Shown here piece by piece: positions 48,394 to 57,261 of a stretch of DNA of 64,000 nucleotides. The stretch lies in NCBI GenBank assembly GCA_030615855.1, contig JAUWYL010000001.1, positions 186,001 through 250,000 on the forward strand, given 5' to 3'. This stretch comes from a bacterium (GTDB lineage Bacteria; UBP18; UBA7526). Numbering within the stretch: the first letter of the stretch is position 1; each line of letters starts with the position of its first letter. A program made the position numbers and the translations under genes. The notes under the pieces were generated by a model, which worked only from the letters and a program-made list of their open reading frames with translations, made no database searches and was not told the DNA's origin.

Positions 48394-49508
48394 ATGGTTT
48401 GAATATCCTTCATCTCTATAGCGATGAGAACTGGACCGGCCCAGCAGAATCGGTTTTAAATCTTTTGAAGGAATTAAATAAGAAAGGACATAAAGTCTTT
48501 TTTGCCGGAGTTACAAAAAGAAGAGGAAGATTCCTTCCCAAGATAAAAGAGGCAGGTATCCCAGTAATAGAGAACCTCAACCTCGATAGAAAATCCCATC
48601 CCCTAAATTACTTTAAGAATTTAATCAATCTAGCCCGAGTTCTGAAGAAGGAAAAAATCGATATCATCCATACTCACTTTCGTTATGACCATATCTTAGC
48701 CTCTTTTATTAAGAGAAGAGATCTTTTAATACGTACCCTCCACAGGGCAGACCTGGAAAAGGTCAACTTCCAGGAAAGATTTACGCTGCGTTACAAAACA
48801 GACTACATTATTGCTATTTCAAAAGCGATCAGGGAAAAGATCATCCAGAATTTGGGGATTGAGTCAGAAAGAATAAGTACTATCTATGGGGCGGTGGATA
48901 GCAATAAATTTAATCCCCAACTTTCGGGAAATAAAATAAGAGAAGAATTCGAAATAGATACGGATGTTCCTACAGTAGGCATGGTCGCCCCCCTACAGCC
49001 CTATAGAAAGCATTTTCATCTTTTAAGAACTATTCCTCAGGTGAGAAAGGAGTTTCCCAAAGTAAAATTTCTTCTCATCGGTAGCATCGGCAGTTATCAG
49101 AAAGTCTTAGAAGAAGAGATCAAAAAATTAGGAATCTCTGATTCTGTCATCTTTGCTGGCTATAGAGATGAGGATTATCCTCAGGTCTTAGCCTCTTTGG
49201 ATCTAGAAGTTTTCTTAATTCCAGGTTCCGATGGTTCTTGCCGCGCAGTCTTAGAGGCTCTGGCTATGGCCAAGCCTGTAGTCTCTGCTAAAGTAGGACC
49301 TATCACAGAGATAATGGAAAATGGCAGGGAAGGAACATTAATAGATGATCCAGGTGACACTACTTCTTTAGGGGAAGCGATTATAAGAATCCTTAAGGAT
49401 AAGGAATTAGCAAGAAGAACGGGGGAAGCAGGAAGAAGGCTGATAGGGAGATTCACACCAGAAAATAGAGCTGCTCAAATAGAAAAAATATACTATTCAC
49501 TAATGTGA
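48390..49508 (+). CDS. GT4 glycosyltransferase
   Basis: The 372-residue GT-B enzyme has N-terminal LNILHLYSDENWTGPAESVLNLLKELNKKGHKV and a GT4 C-domain (GMVAPLQPYRKHFHLLRTIPQV, VIFAGYRDEDYPQVLASLDLEVFL). In the usual E-x7-E the first Glu is Asp (SDGSCRAVLEALAMAKPVV). The start is TTG 48390 with GAAGGGG nine bases upstream, overlapping the previous stop. Its 3' end overlaps the convergent minus-strand methyltransferase gene by 9 bases. Confidence 0.85.
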   Translation: MNGLNILHLYSDENWTGPAESVLNLLKELNKKGHKVFFAGVTKRRGRFLPKIKEAGIPVIENLNLDRKSHPLNYFKNLINLARVLKKEKIDIIHTHFRYDHILASFIKRRDLLIRTLHRADLEKVNFQERFTLRYKTDYIIAISKAIREKIIQNLGIESERISTIYGAVDSNKFNPQLSGNKIREEFEIDTDVPTVGMVAPLQPYRKHFHLLRTIPQVRKEFPKVKFLLIGSIGSYQKVLEEEIKKLGISDSVIFAGYRDEDYPQVLASLDLEVFLIPGSDGSCRAVLEALAMAKPVVSAKVGPITEIMENGREGTLIDDPGDTTSLGEAIIRILKDKELARRTGEAGRRLIGRFTPENRAAQIEKIYYSLM

Positions 49509-50240
49509 AGGTCCGAAAATCTTTTGGGCAACGATGATCAGTTTTTCGCCCAATAAAACTTCTTTCGAAATTAGGGTTTGATAAAATAACTTTTTTCTCT
49601 TGTCTTTGCTAAAGAAATTATCAATCCAGGTAAATATTCTGATAATCCAAATTAGAGGAAAGAAGAGATAGATTTTGGGCTCAATTTTAGTGGCTAGTAT
49701 GGTAGTAATAGAATATTTATATCTTTCTAGAGCGAGTTCAATTTCTCGAAAGGAGACTGGATTAATAGTAACCTTGGCCCACTCGGCATCGGTAGTGGGC
49801 AGTTGACTGCGTGGTTTGAAAAAGCGACGATCACCGCGAATAAGAAACCTGAACCGGGACTGAATATTCAGGACGTTGGGCATAGAGATAATAAGCATTC
49901 CTTCCTTTTTGAGAATCCGGGAAAACTCGCGAATTAGGTGATAAAGATTTTCTAAATATTGAATAGATTCCAAACAGATTATATACTGGAAATAGTCGTT
50001 CAAATAAGAAAGTTTTCTATTTAGATCCACCCTCTGGCAGGTAAGATGAGGAACCTGGAAGTTTTCAGGATAGAGGTCGCAGCAGTGAACCTGGAACCCG
50101 ATTTTAGATAAACAGTTAGCAAGTACTCCATTTCCTGCAGGGGCATCTAGAAGTACTCCTGGTTCTTTTTCCTTTAAGAAATTTAGGACTACACGATGCA
50201 TATACTTTAATTTCTCTAGATCTGATTTCCGCAATTCCAT
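49500..50240 (-). CDS. class I SAM methyltransferase (only minus-strand gene)
   Basis: The 246-residue product begins MELRKSDLEKLKYMHRVVLNFLKEKEPGVLLDAPAGNGVLANCLSKIGFQVHCCDLYPENF. LLDAPAGNG is the SAM loop, and FQYIICLESIQYLENLYHLIREFSRILKKEGMLIISMPN follows. ATG at 50240 is chosen because TAAGGAGATAATT precedes it; longer upstream frames lack a ribosome site. It has its own promoter, opposite orientation and a more AT-rich text than its neighbours, which suggests later insertion into the glycan locus. Confidence 0.85.
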   Translation of the reverse strand: MELRKSDLEKLKYMHRVVLNFLKEKEPGVLLDAPAGNGVLANCLSKIGFQVHCCDLYPENFQVPHLTCQRVDLNRKLSYLNDYFQYIICLESIQYLENLYHLIREFSRILKKEGMLIISMPNVLNIQSRFRFLIRGDRRFFKPRSQLPTTDAEWAKVTINPVSFREIELALERYKYSITTILATKIEPKIYLFFPLIWIIRIFTWIDNFFSKDKRKKLFYQTLISKEVLLGEKLIIVAQKIFGPSH

Positions 50241-50292
50241 AATTATCTCCTTAAAAAATAGATCAAAATATTTGAACCTAAAATACGAACTC

Positions 50293-50321
50293 ATTATAGC
50301 ATAAAGAAAAAAGGAAAACAA
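50293..50321 (-). promoter_or_regulatory. minus-strand promoter TTGTTT-17-TATAAT
   Basis: On the minus strand a perfect -10 TATAAT (50298-50293) lies 17 bp from TTGTTT (50321-50316). It would start transcription about 45 nt before the methyltransferase ATG at 50240. Confidence 0.6.
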
Positions 50322-50340
50322 TCTTTTGAAAAAAGTAAGC

Positions 50341-51483
50341 ATGAAAGTTGCTTTAGTTCGTCAGAGTTATCATAAATACGGAGGGGCGGAGAGGTATGTA
50401 AGTTACCTGGCAGAGGGGTTCTTGAAAAGAGGCCATAAGGTCCACGTCTTTGCCAGAAAGTGGGATCCCAGTGCCCCAAAAGGGATTATCTTCCATAGGG
50501 TTCCTACCCTAAAAGGCCCCTCTTTTTTAAAAGCTTTGAGTTTTGCCTCCAATGTGAAAAGATTATTGGAAGGGAAGAAATTTGATATCATTAATAGTTT
50601 TGATCGCACTCTCTATCAGGATGTTTACCGTGCTGGAGATGGGGTTCATAGAGAGTGGAGGAAGAGACTTTTAGAGATTACTCCTAATCTCCTAATCAGA
50701 CTCTTGATCCTTATCAACCCTTTACATCTAAGCCTCCTTTTCTTAGAAAAAAGAATCTTTCAAGAGAATAATTATAAGAAGATAATTGCCATATCAAAGA
50801 AGGGTAAAGAGGAGATTATAAAGTATTACGGAGTCTGTCCAGAGGATATTATTGTCATCTATAATGGGGTGAATCTGGAGGAGTTTCATCCCAAAAATAA
50901 GGCCTTATTCAGAGAGGAGATAAGAAAAGAATTTGGTATTTCTGAAGAGGAATTTCTCGTTTTGTTTGTGGGAAGTGGCTATAGGAGGAAGGGGTTGAGA
51001 TACTTGATTGAGGCCGTTTCTCTCCTAAAGGACGAAAAACCATTAAAAGTATTAGTAGTGGCAAAGGGCAAGAAAAGAGCGTACTTAAGATTAGCAAAAA
51101 AGCTGGGAATAAGAAGTAAAATAATCTTTGCTGGGGGAAGAAAAGACTTAAGAAAGTTCTATGCAGCAAGTGATCTTTTCGTTCTTCCCACTATCTATGA
51201 ACCATTTGGCAATGTCTGTCTGGAGACCCTGGCCAGTGGGCTTCCCATTATTGTGAGTAAAGCGAGCGGAGCAGCAGAGATTATTACAGAAGGAGAGAAC
51301 GGGCTCCTCCTAAAGAATCCCAGAGATCCCCAAGAACTAGCTAAAAAGATTAAACAAACTTTTGATAATAATTTTAGAGAAGAATTAAGTAAAAACGCCC
51401 GGATTTTAGCTGAGAATTTTACCGTGGATAAGAATGTAGAAAGGACATTAAAAGTCTACCAGGAAGTGATCGGTGAACAGTAA
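50341..51483 (+). CDS. GT4 glycosyltransferase
   Basis: The 380-residue GT-B enzyme starts MKVALVRQSYHKYGGAERYVSYLAEGFLKRGHKVHVFARKW, close to the WaaG/RfaG-like LPS glucosyltransferase pattern. The C-domain has LFVGSGYRRKGLRYLIEAVSLL and the intact E-x7-E (YEPFGNVCLETLASGLPIIVSKASGAAEII). ATG 50341 is preferred over TTG 50326, though the ribosome site is weak. The last residues VIGEQ and the TAA stop are part of a GGTGAACAG repeat. Confidence 0.88.
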   Translation: MKVALVRQSYHKYGGAERYVSYLAEGFLKRGHKVHVFARKWDPSAPKGIIFHRVPTLKGPSFLKALSFASNVKRLLEGKKFDIINSFDRTLYQDVYRAGDGVHREWRKRLLEITPNLLIRLLILINPLHLSLLFLEKRIFQENNYKKIIAISKKGKEEIIKYYGVCPEDIIVIYNGVNLEEFHPKNKALFREEIRKEFGISEEEFLVLFVGSGYRRKGLRYLIEAVSLLKDEKPLKVLVVAKGKKRAYLRLAKKLGIRSKIIFAGGRKDLRKFYAASDLFVLPTIYEPFGNVCLETLASGLPIIVSKASGAAEIITEGENGLLLKNPRDPQELAKKIKQTFDNNFREELSKNARILAENFTVDKNVERTLKVYQEVIGEQ

Positions 51484-51620
51484 TCGGTGAACGGTGATCG
51501 GTGAACGGTGATCGGTGAATAGAATAGCTATCAAGCAATTAAGCCATTAAGAATAAGGATCAAGCATTCAGTATCTGTGATCTGTGTTAATCTGTAATAA
51601 ATCTGTGCGAATCTGTGTCT
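51478..51620. repeat. ATCGGTGAACGGTG tandem repeats and ATCTGTG strings
   Basis: Three units of ATCGGTGAACGGTG-type sequence begin within the upstream gene's stop. CTGTGATCTGTGTTAATCTGT and CTGTGCGAATCTGTGTCTAAGGAG follow, the last of which includes the ribosome site of the next gene. The same CGTCTAAGGAG ending occurs before gmhA (63580-63589). Confidence 0.75.
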
Positions 51621-51632
51621 AAGGAGAGAAGC

Positions 51633-52757
51633 GTGGAAGTAATCTATGCCGTGGCCGCTCCCTTAGCAAAAGGGGGGATCGGAAGTCTCGCCTATCAGGC
51701 AATTAAAGCAATCGATAAACATGGTTATTTGAAAAGCGTGATTACTATTGGTAAAAGTAGAAAAGTAGACTTGAATCCCCATAAAATAGTAAGCATCTTC
51801 TATCCCAAGAGGATAAGGCTTCCCTATCTCGATGCCAAAAGGTGGTATTATCTGAGGAATCTATACTTCGATCGCCGAGTTAGAAATCTTTTGAAAGAAG
51901 GGTGTGACATCTTCCATGGCTGGAATAGCCAGTGCCTTTTCTCATTAAAAGAAGCGAAGAGGAGGGGAATAGTAACCGTTGTTGAGAGGTCTTCTTCTCA
52001 CATTTTGACCCAGATGGAATTAATCAAAGAGGAATACGAGACCTATAGTATTAGGTTGAAGCCAGAGTTGAATGTAGTAATTGAACGCTGCCTAGAAGAG
52101 TATGAGGTAGCAGACTATATAAGCGTCCCTTCCCGGTTTGTCTATGATAGTTTCTTAAAGAAAGGTTTTGATAGAAAGAAATTGATCCTCATTCCCTTGG
52201 GAATAGACATCGAGAAGTATCGGCCGGGAGAAAAAAAGGACAAAATCTTTCGGGTTTTATTTATGGGACAAATCTCCCTACGCAAGGGAGCACAGTATCT
52301 CCTGAAGGCTTTTTCAGAACTTAAATTAAAGAATAGTGAACTCCTCTTAGTGGGAGGAATAGGAAAGGACTTTAAGAAGATTTTTGAGGAATACCGAAAG
52401 AAAATAGCATTAAAACATATCCCCTGGAGCAATGACTTAGGAAGTATCTGCCGTCAATCTTCTCTCTTTGTCTTCCCTTCCATTGAGGAAGGTTCTGCTT
52501 TAGTCAACTATATTGCCATGGCCTGTGGCCTATCAGTTATCACCACCTTTAATTCGGGCTCTCCAGTAAGAGATGGTGAGGATGGCTTTCTTGTCCCCAT
52601 AAGGGATGTTGAAGCATTGAAAAAAAAGATATTATATTTCTATGAAAAGCCCCAAGAAATCAAGGCCATGGGCACAAATGCCAGAGAAGAAGTAGAGAAG
52701 TATACTTGGGAAAGGTATGGAGAGCAACTAAACAGGATCTATGAAAGGACAGTCTGA
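51633..52757 (+). CDS. GT4 glycosyltransferase with altered E-x7-E motif
   Basis: The 374-residue GT-B enzyme begins MEVIYAVAAPLAKGGIGSLAYQAIKAI. The C-domain has FRVLFMGQISLRKGAQYLLKAFSEL and IEEGSALVNYIAMACGLSVITTFNSGSPVRDGEDG. In the E-x7-E position the second Glu is replaced by Ile, unusual for an active GT4. GTG 51633 follows AAGGAG at 51621-51626; an earlier GTG lies upstream of that site. The acceptor is unknown. Confidence 0.82.
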   Translation: MEVIYAVAAPLAKGGIGSLAYQAIKAIDKHGYLKSVITIGKSRKVDLNPHKIVSIFYPKRIRLPYLDAKRWYYLRNLYFDRRVRNLLKEGCDIFHGWNSQCLFSLKEAKRRGIVTVVERSSSHILTQMELIKEEYETYSIRLKPELNVVIERCLEEYEVADYISVPSRFVYDSFLKKGFDRKKLILIPLGIDIEKYRPGEKKDKIFRVLFMGQISLRKGAQYLLKAFSELKLKNSELLLVGGIGKDFKKIFEEYRKKIALKHIPWSNDLGSICRQSSLFVFPSIEEGSALVNYIAMACGLSVITTFNSGSPVRDGEDGFLVPIRDVEALKKKILYFYEKPQEIKAMGTNAREEVEKYTWERYGEQLNRIYERTV

Positions 52758-52758
52758 G

Positions 52759-53952
52759 ATGGAGAAGTTGGCTCTTTTGGGAGGAAAACCAGCAAGAGAT
52801 AAGTTTTTGGTCTTTGGGGCACCAGATATAAGGGAAGCAGAGATAAAAGAGGTAGTTGCTACTTTAAAATCCGGCTGGCTCTCTACTGGCCCCAGGGTGG
52901 CAAGATTCGAAGAAGATTTCAAAAGTTATATCGGATGTAAACACGCCATCGCCCTAAACTCCTGTACTGCAGGATTACACCTTGCTTTGGAGATCGCTGG
53001 AATTGAGACGGGAGATGAAGTAATTACTACTCCTCTAACCTTTACCTCAACAGCCAATGTCATTATTCATAAAGGCGCTACTCCTATCTTTGCTGATGTA
53101 GAAAGGGAAACGGGAAACATTGATCCTAAGGAAATAAAGAGAAAGATTACCAAGAAGACCAAGGCTATTATCCCCGTTCATTTATATGGGAGACCATGCA
53201 GGATGGATGAAATTATGAAAATTGCAAAAGAAAATAGTCTCTTTGTCATTGAAGATGCTGCCCATGCCGTGGAGGTTTACTATAGAAATAAGAAGATTGG
53301 AAATATCGGAGATCTCACGGCTTTCAGTTTCTACGCTACAAAGAACGTGGTTACTGGCGAAGGAGGAATGATCACTACCAATAATGATGAATGGGCAAGA
53401 AGATTAAGAGTCTTAAGGCTCCATGGTCTCTCAAAGGATGCCTGGAAGAGATACTCTGCCGAAGGCTTTACTCCTTATGACATCCTTTATCCCGGCTATA
53501 AATATAATATGATGGATATTCAGGCAGCCTTAGGTATTTATCAATTGAAAAGAGTGGAAAAGAATCTGAAGATTAGGGAGAAATATTTCAGAATGTATAA
53601 TCAGGCTTTCACAGAGATTCCAGAGATAGAAACTCCGAGCGAGGAAGAGCATATCCGTCACGCCCGCCATCTCTATACTATTCTATTAAGATTGGAAAGA
53701 TTAAATTGTGGTCGAAATCAATTTGCGGTCGCGCTACAAGCAGAGAACATTGGTATTGGCATTCACTTCTTGGCCTTGCATCTTTCTTCCTATTATAAGA
53801 AGAGATTCGGGTTCAAAAGGGGAGACTTCCCCAATGCAGAATATATCTCAGATAGAACGATATCCTTACCCCTTTCTACCAAGTTGACTGAAGAGGATAT
53901 TAATGATGTTATAGAAGCAGTGAGGAAAGTGATCAGGTATTACAAAAGATGA
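52759..53952 (+). CDS. DegT/DnrJ/EryC1-family PLP sugar aminotransferase
   Basis: The roughly 397-residue enzyme shows SGWLSTGPRVARFEEDFKSYIGCKHAIALNSCTAGLHLAL, ITTPLTFTSTANVI, VIEDAAHAVEVYY and the PLP-Lys motif FSFYATKNVVTGEGGM. The C-terminal HHARHLYT-type and LPLSTKLTEEDI segments complete it. It transaminates a keto-sugar nucleotide to an amino sugar. ATG 52759 is preferred (MEKLALLGGKPARD is the usual N-terminus); ATG 52741 is possible and would overlap the previous gene. Confidence 0.9.
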   Translation: MEKLALLGGKPARDKFLVFGAPDIREAEIKEVVATLKSGWLSTGPRVARFEEDFKSYIGCKHAIALNSCTAGLHLALEIAGIETGDEVITTPLTFTSTANVIIHKGATPIFADVERETGNIDPKEIKRKITKKTKAIIPVHLYGRPCRMDEIMKIAKENSLFVIEDAAHAVEVYYRNKKIGNIGDLTAFSFYATKNVVTGEGGMITTNNDEWARRLRVLRLHGLSKDAWKRYSAEGFTPYDILYPGYKYNMMDIQAALGIYQLKRVEKNLKIREKYFRMYNQAFTEIPEIETPSEEEHIRHARHLYTILLRLERLNCGRNQFAVALQAENIGIGIHFLALHLSSYYKKRFGFKRGDFPNAEYISDRTISLPLSTKLTEEDINDVIEAVRKVIRYYKR

Positions 53953-55046
53953 GGATATTGTTAGCTACAAACGACTTTCCACCGAAGGTGGGGGGAATTC
54001 AAACCTATTGCTATGAGTTGGCGAAGAACCTTACTTCTTTAGGGGAGGAAATAGTTGTTTTAGCGCCTGGGACAGAAGGGGACTTAGAATTTGATAAAAG
54101 GCAGAACTTTAAGATAATAAGAATCAAAAATAAAATAAGTCTATATTTTACTTTTTTCTTCATTCTTAAAAGAGAAAAGATAGAAAGGATCCTGGTTGGC
54201 CATCGGGCAAACTATGCCCGCTTGGCTTTCTGGACTAATCTTCTTTTTAATACCCCCTATGATATCGTTGTTTATGGGGGAGAGATCTTTCTTCCTGAAA
54301 GCAGAAAAAGTATTCAAAAAAATTTTAAAAGGGCTCATAAAGTAATTGCCTTTAGCCATTTTACTAAGAAAAAATTAGCTGAGATTGGTGTTTCAGAAAA
54401 TAAGATTGTGGTCGTTTATCCTGGGGTGGATGCTATAAGATTTAATCCGGCGATAGACCCCTCTCCCATTAGAAGGAAATACCGATTAGAAGGCAAGAAG
54501 GTTATTCTGACCGCTGCTCGTTTGGTCAGGCACAAGGGTCACCAGAATGTTCTCAAGGCACTCCCTCAGGTTCTGAAGGAGGTGCCCAACCTTGTTTATC
54601 TCATTATTGGCAAAGGAGAAGAGAAAGGGGTACTAAAGGAAATGGTAAAGGATTTAAAATTGGAAGAAATAGTGGTCTTTGCGGGAGAGATAGTGGAGGA
54701 ACTTCCCTTATATTATGCTGCCTGTAACCTTTTCATTATGCCCAGTTACCAGATCAAAGATAGAGGTGATGTGGAAGGTTTTGGCATTGTCTATTTGGAG
54801 GCCAACGCCTGTGGAAGACCAGTTATCGGGGGAAGGAGCGGAGGAGTTACTGATGCTGTCATCGATGAAGAAACCGGCCTCTTGGTAGACCCTTTGAACA
54901 TCGATCAGATTGCCGAGGCCTTAGTTAAATTGCTCACTAATCCAGAACTTGCCCGAAGACTTGGAGAAAAAGGAAGAGAACGAGTGGAGAGAGAATTTAG
55001 TTGGGGAAGAATAGCCCAGAAGATTAGAGAAATAATTAGAAGTTAA
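53949..55046 (+). CDS. GT4 glycosyltransferase, type A copy 1
   Basis: The 365-residue GT-B enzyme starts MRILLATNDFPPKVGGIQTYCYELAKNL. The C-domain has LTAARLVRHKGHQNVLKALPQVL and the intact E-x7-E in DVEGFGIVYLEANACGRPVIGGRSGGVTDAV. This is typical of PimB-like GT4 enzymes. It is clearly paralogous along its whole length to the gene at 56176. It overlaps the aminotransferase by four bases. Confidence 0.9.
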   Translation: MRILLATNDFPPKVGGIQTYCYELAKNLTSLGEEIVVLAPGTEGDLEFDKRQNFKIIRIKNKISLYFTFFFILKREKIERILVGHRANYARLAFWTNLLFNTPYDIVVYGGEIFLPESRKSIQKNFKRAHKVIAFSHFTKKKLAEIGVSENKIVVVYPGVDAIRFNPAIDPSPIRRKYRLEGKKVILTAARLVRHKGHQNVLKALPQVLKEVPNLVYLIIGKGEEKGVLKEMVKDLKLEEIVVFAGEIVEELPLYYAACNLFIMPSYQIKDRGDVEGFGIVYLEANACGRPVIGGRSGGVTDAVIDEETGLLVDPLNIDQIAEALVKLLTNPELARRLGEKGRERVEREFSWGRIAQKIREIIRS

Positions 55047-55055
55047 GGAAGGCAG

Positions 55056-56174
55056 ATGAGTAGATATAATTTTAGCGAAGAGTTAAAGAATTTAAAAATT
55101 GGGATTATTCGCCGTAGTCCACCGGATTCTACTGGTGAGACCTTTTCTTCTGAACTTTTTTTTCACCTGAAAGATAGATTAGATGTTGAGCAGGTAATAT
55201 GTGGCTGGGATAGGCGATGTCGGGAGATTGATCGAAAGAGGCCAGCGAGCATAGTAATAACTTACCGTAATAAACGCCTGAGAGATAGACAACTGCTTTC
55301 CCAAATGCCCCACTATGACCTTTACCATTTCCACTTTCCAGTCTTCGCTTCCCTAATTAAATATAGAAGGCCGGCCATTGTTACGGTGCACGATCTCATT
55401 CCCCTTCGCTTTCCTCATCTCTATTCTCGTACCCGACGGAAATTAACTAAAAAGAGACTTATCTATTCCAGTAGGGCCGATTGCATCATTGCTGTTTCTC
55501 AGTCTACTAAGGAGGACTTAGTCCAATTGTTGAATATTAATCCAGAAAAGATCACTGTTATTTATCATGGGGTCAATCATAAAATATACCAGCCGAGAGC
55601 CAAAGACCAGGCAAGAAAGGCCTTGGGTTTATCCCAAGAGAAAAGAATTCTTCTAAATATGGGTACAGAAAGTTTGAATAAGAATATAGAAAGATTAATT
55701 CGGGCATTTTATCGTTTAACGAAGAGATTTACAGATCTAATACTTATTCGGGTAGGGTCAACTTCAGAATCGGTGACTCACTTGATAAATGAACTAAAGA
55801 TAGGCGATAAGGTATTAAGGAAAGGATTTATAGAAAGACACTTTAATCTCTATTATAACGCAGCCGATCTATACATCTGTCCTGAGATATTGGGAGGATT
55901 CGGCCTACCCAACTTAGAGGCCATGGCCAGTGGTTGTCCGGTAATTTCCTCAGATGCCGGGTCTTTCCCGGAAGTAGCAAGAGATGCGGGACTATTCTTT
56001 AATCCCTGGGATGAAGAGGATATCTTTGAAAAGACCGCCCTCCTGTTAGAGAATAGTAAGTTGCGGGGAGAATACGCACAAAAAGGCCTGAAGCGAGCAA
56101 AACTATTCAGTTGGAAGAAAGCGGCTGAGGAAACTATAAAGGTCTATGCCCAAGTAGTCAGAGAATATTATTAA
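55056..56174 (+). CDS. GT4 glycosyltransferase, type B copy 1
   Basis: The 372-residue enzyme has the N-domain LKIGIIRRSPPDSTGETFSSELF and TVHDLIPLRFPHLY (conserved HD). The C-domain has LLNMGTESLNKNIERLIRAFYRL and ILGGFGLPNLEAMASGCPVISSDAGSFPEVARDAG. The first Glu of E-x7-E is Gly here (GGFGLPNLE). It is paralogous to the gene at 58197. RBS GGAAGG precedes ATG 55056. Confidence 0.88.
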   Translation: MSRYNFSEELKNLKIGIIRRSPPDSTGETFSSELFFHLKDRLDVEQVICGWDRRCREIDRKRPASIVITYRNKRLRDRQLLSQMPHYDLYHFHFPVFASLIKYRRPAIVTVHDLIPLRFPHLYSRTRRKLTKKRLIYSSRADCIIAVSQSTKEDLVQLLNINPEKITVIYHGVNHKIYQPRAKDQARKALGLSQEKRILLNMGTESLNKNIERLIRAFYRLTKRFTDLILIRVGSTSESVTHLINELKIGDKVLRKGFIERHFNLYYNAADLYICPEILGGFGLPNLEAMASGCPVISSDAGSFPEVARDAGLFFNPWDEEDIFEKTALLLENSKLRGEYAQKGLKRAKLFSWKKAAEETIKVYAQVVREYY

Positions 56175-56175
56175 G

Positions 56176-57261
56176 ATGAAAATTCTCTTAGCGACCAATG
56201 GCTTTTTACCTGAGATAGGAGGAGTTCAAACCTACTGTTATCAATTAGCAAAGAACCTTTTTTCTTTGGGGGAAGAAATCATTGTCTTAGCTCCGAAAAC
56301 CGAAGGGGATGCGGATTTTAATAAGAAGGAGAGGTTTAAGATAATCAGGACTAAGAAGAAGGTTTGTTCCCGGTTGGCTTTCCTTTTTCTATTAAAAAGA
56401 GAAAGAATAGGAAAAATATTGGTGGGTCATGGCTCACATTATGTTCGTTTAGCTTCTTTAGCAAACCGTCTTTTTAAAATTCCCTATGATATTATCATTC
56501 ATTTGGAAGAGATTCTTCCTTTAGAAAGAAAAAAGATTATTCAGAAAAGTTTCAAAAGAGCCGACAAAATCATCACAGTCAGCCACTTCGCAAAAAAGAA
56601 ATTGGTGGAGATTGGCATTCCAGAGAGTAAGATTGTAGTCATCCATCCCGGAGTAGATCCAGAAAAATTTCGTCCTAAACCCGAACCTTCCCCAATTAGA
56701 AAGCGATATCGCTTAGAAAAGAAAAAGGTTATTTTAACTATCTCCCGCTTAGGCGAACATAAAGGTCATGCTAATGTTATTCGTGCCCTCCCTCAGGTAT
56801 TAGAAAAAATACCTGAAAGCGTCTATTTGGTGGTGGGTTCAGGCGAGAAGGAAGATAGATTAAAAGGACTGGTGAAGGAATTAGGGCTGGAAGATAAGGT
56901 GATCTTCACTGGTGAAGTGGAAGAAGAGGAGCTTCCTCTATATTACGCTGCCTGTGATGTTTTCATTATGCCCAGTGATGTGGAGGGATTTGGCATCGTT
57001 TTTTTAGAAGCGGGAGCCTCGGGCAAACCCGTCATTGGAGGAAAGACCGGAGGAATTTCTGATGCTATCACCGATGGAGAGACTGGTTTACTGGTAGATC
57101 CGTTAAGCGTTAACCAAATTACTGAAGCACTAATAAAATTGCTCACCAATCCTGAATCTGCCCGAAAACTGGGAGAAAAAGGGAGAGAAAAAGTGGAAAA
57201 GGAATTTAACTGGCAGGAGATAGCAGAAAAGGTTAAAGGAATAATCCATGAGAAAGGCTAG
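56176..57261 (+). CDS. GT4 glycosyltransferase, type A copy 2
   Basis: The 361-residue enzyme starts MKILLATNGFLPEIGGVQTYCYQLAKNLFSLGEEIIVLAP, aligning without gaps to the type A copy at 53949. E-x7-E is intact (DVEGFGIVFLEAGASGKPVIGGKTGGISDAI). A short insertion present in copy 1 (YQIKDRG before DVEGFG) is missing. It starts two bases after type B copy 1 and overlaps the GT2 gene, so the array is one operon. Confidence 0.9.
   Translation: MKILLATNGFLPEIGGVQTYCYQLAKNLFSLGEEIIVLAPKTEGDADFNKKERFKIIRTKKKVCSRLAFLFLLKRERIGKILVGHGSHYVRLASLANRLFKIPYDIIIHLEEILPLERKKIIQKSFKRADKIITVSHFAKKKLVEIGIPESKIVVIHPGVDPEKFRPKPEPSPIRKRYRLEKKKVILTISRLGEHKGHANVIRALPQVLEKIPESVYLVVGSGEKEDRLKGLVKELGLEDKVIFTGEVEEEELPLYYAACDVFIMPSDVEGFGIVFLEAGASGKPVIGGKTGGISDAITDGETGLLVDPLSVNQITEALIKLLTNPESARKLGEKGREKVEKEFNWQEIAEKVKGIIHEKG

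Noticed and set aside
50241-50342. N-terminal extension of the minus-strand methyltransferase by 34 residues
   Set aside because: The extension would begin upstream of the promoter's -10 and the AAGGAG site directly precedes ATG at 50240.
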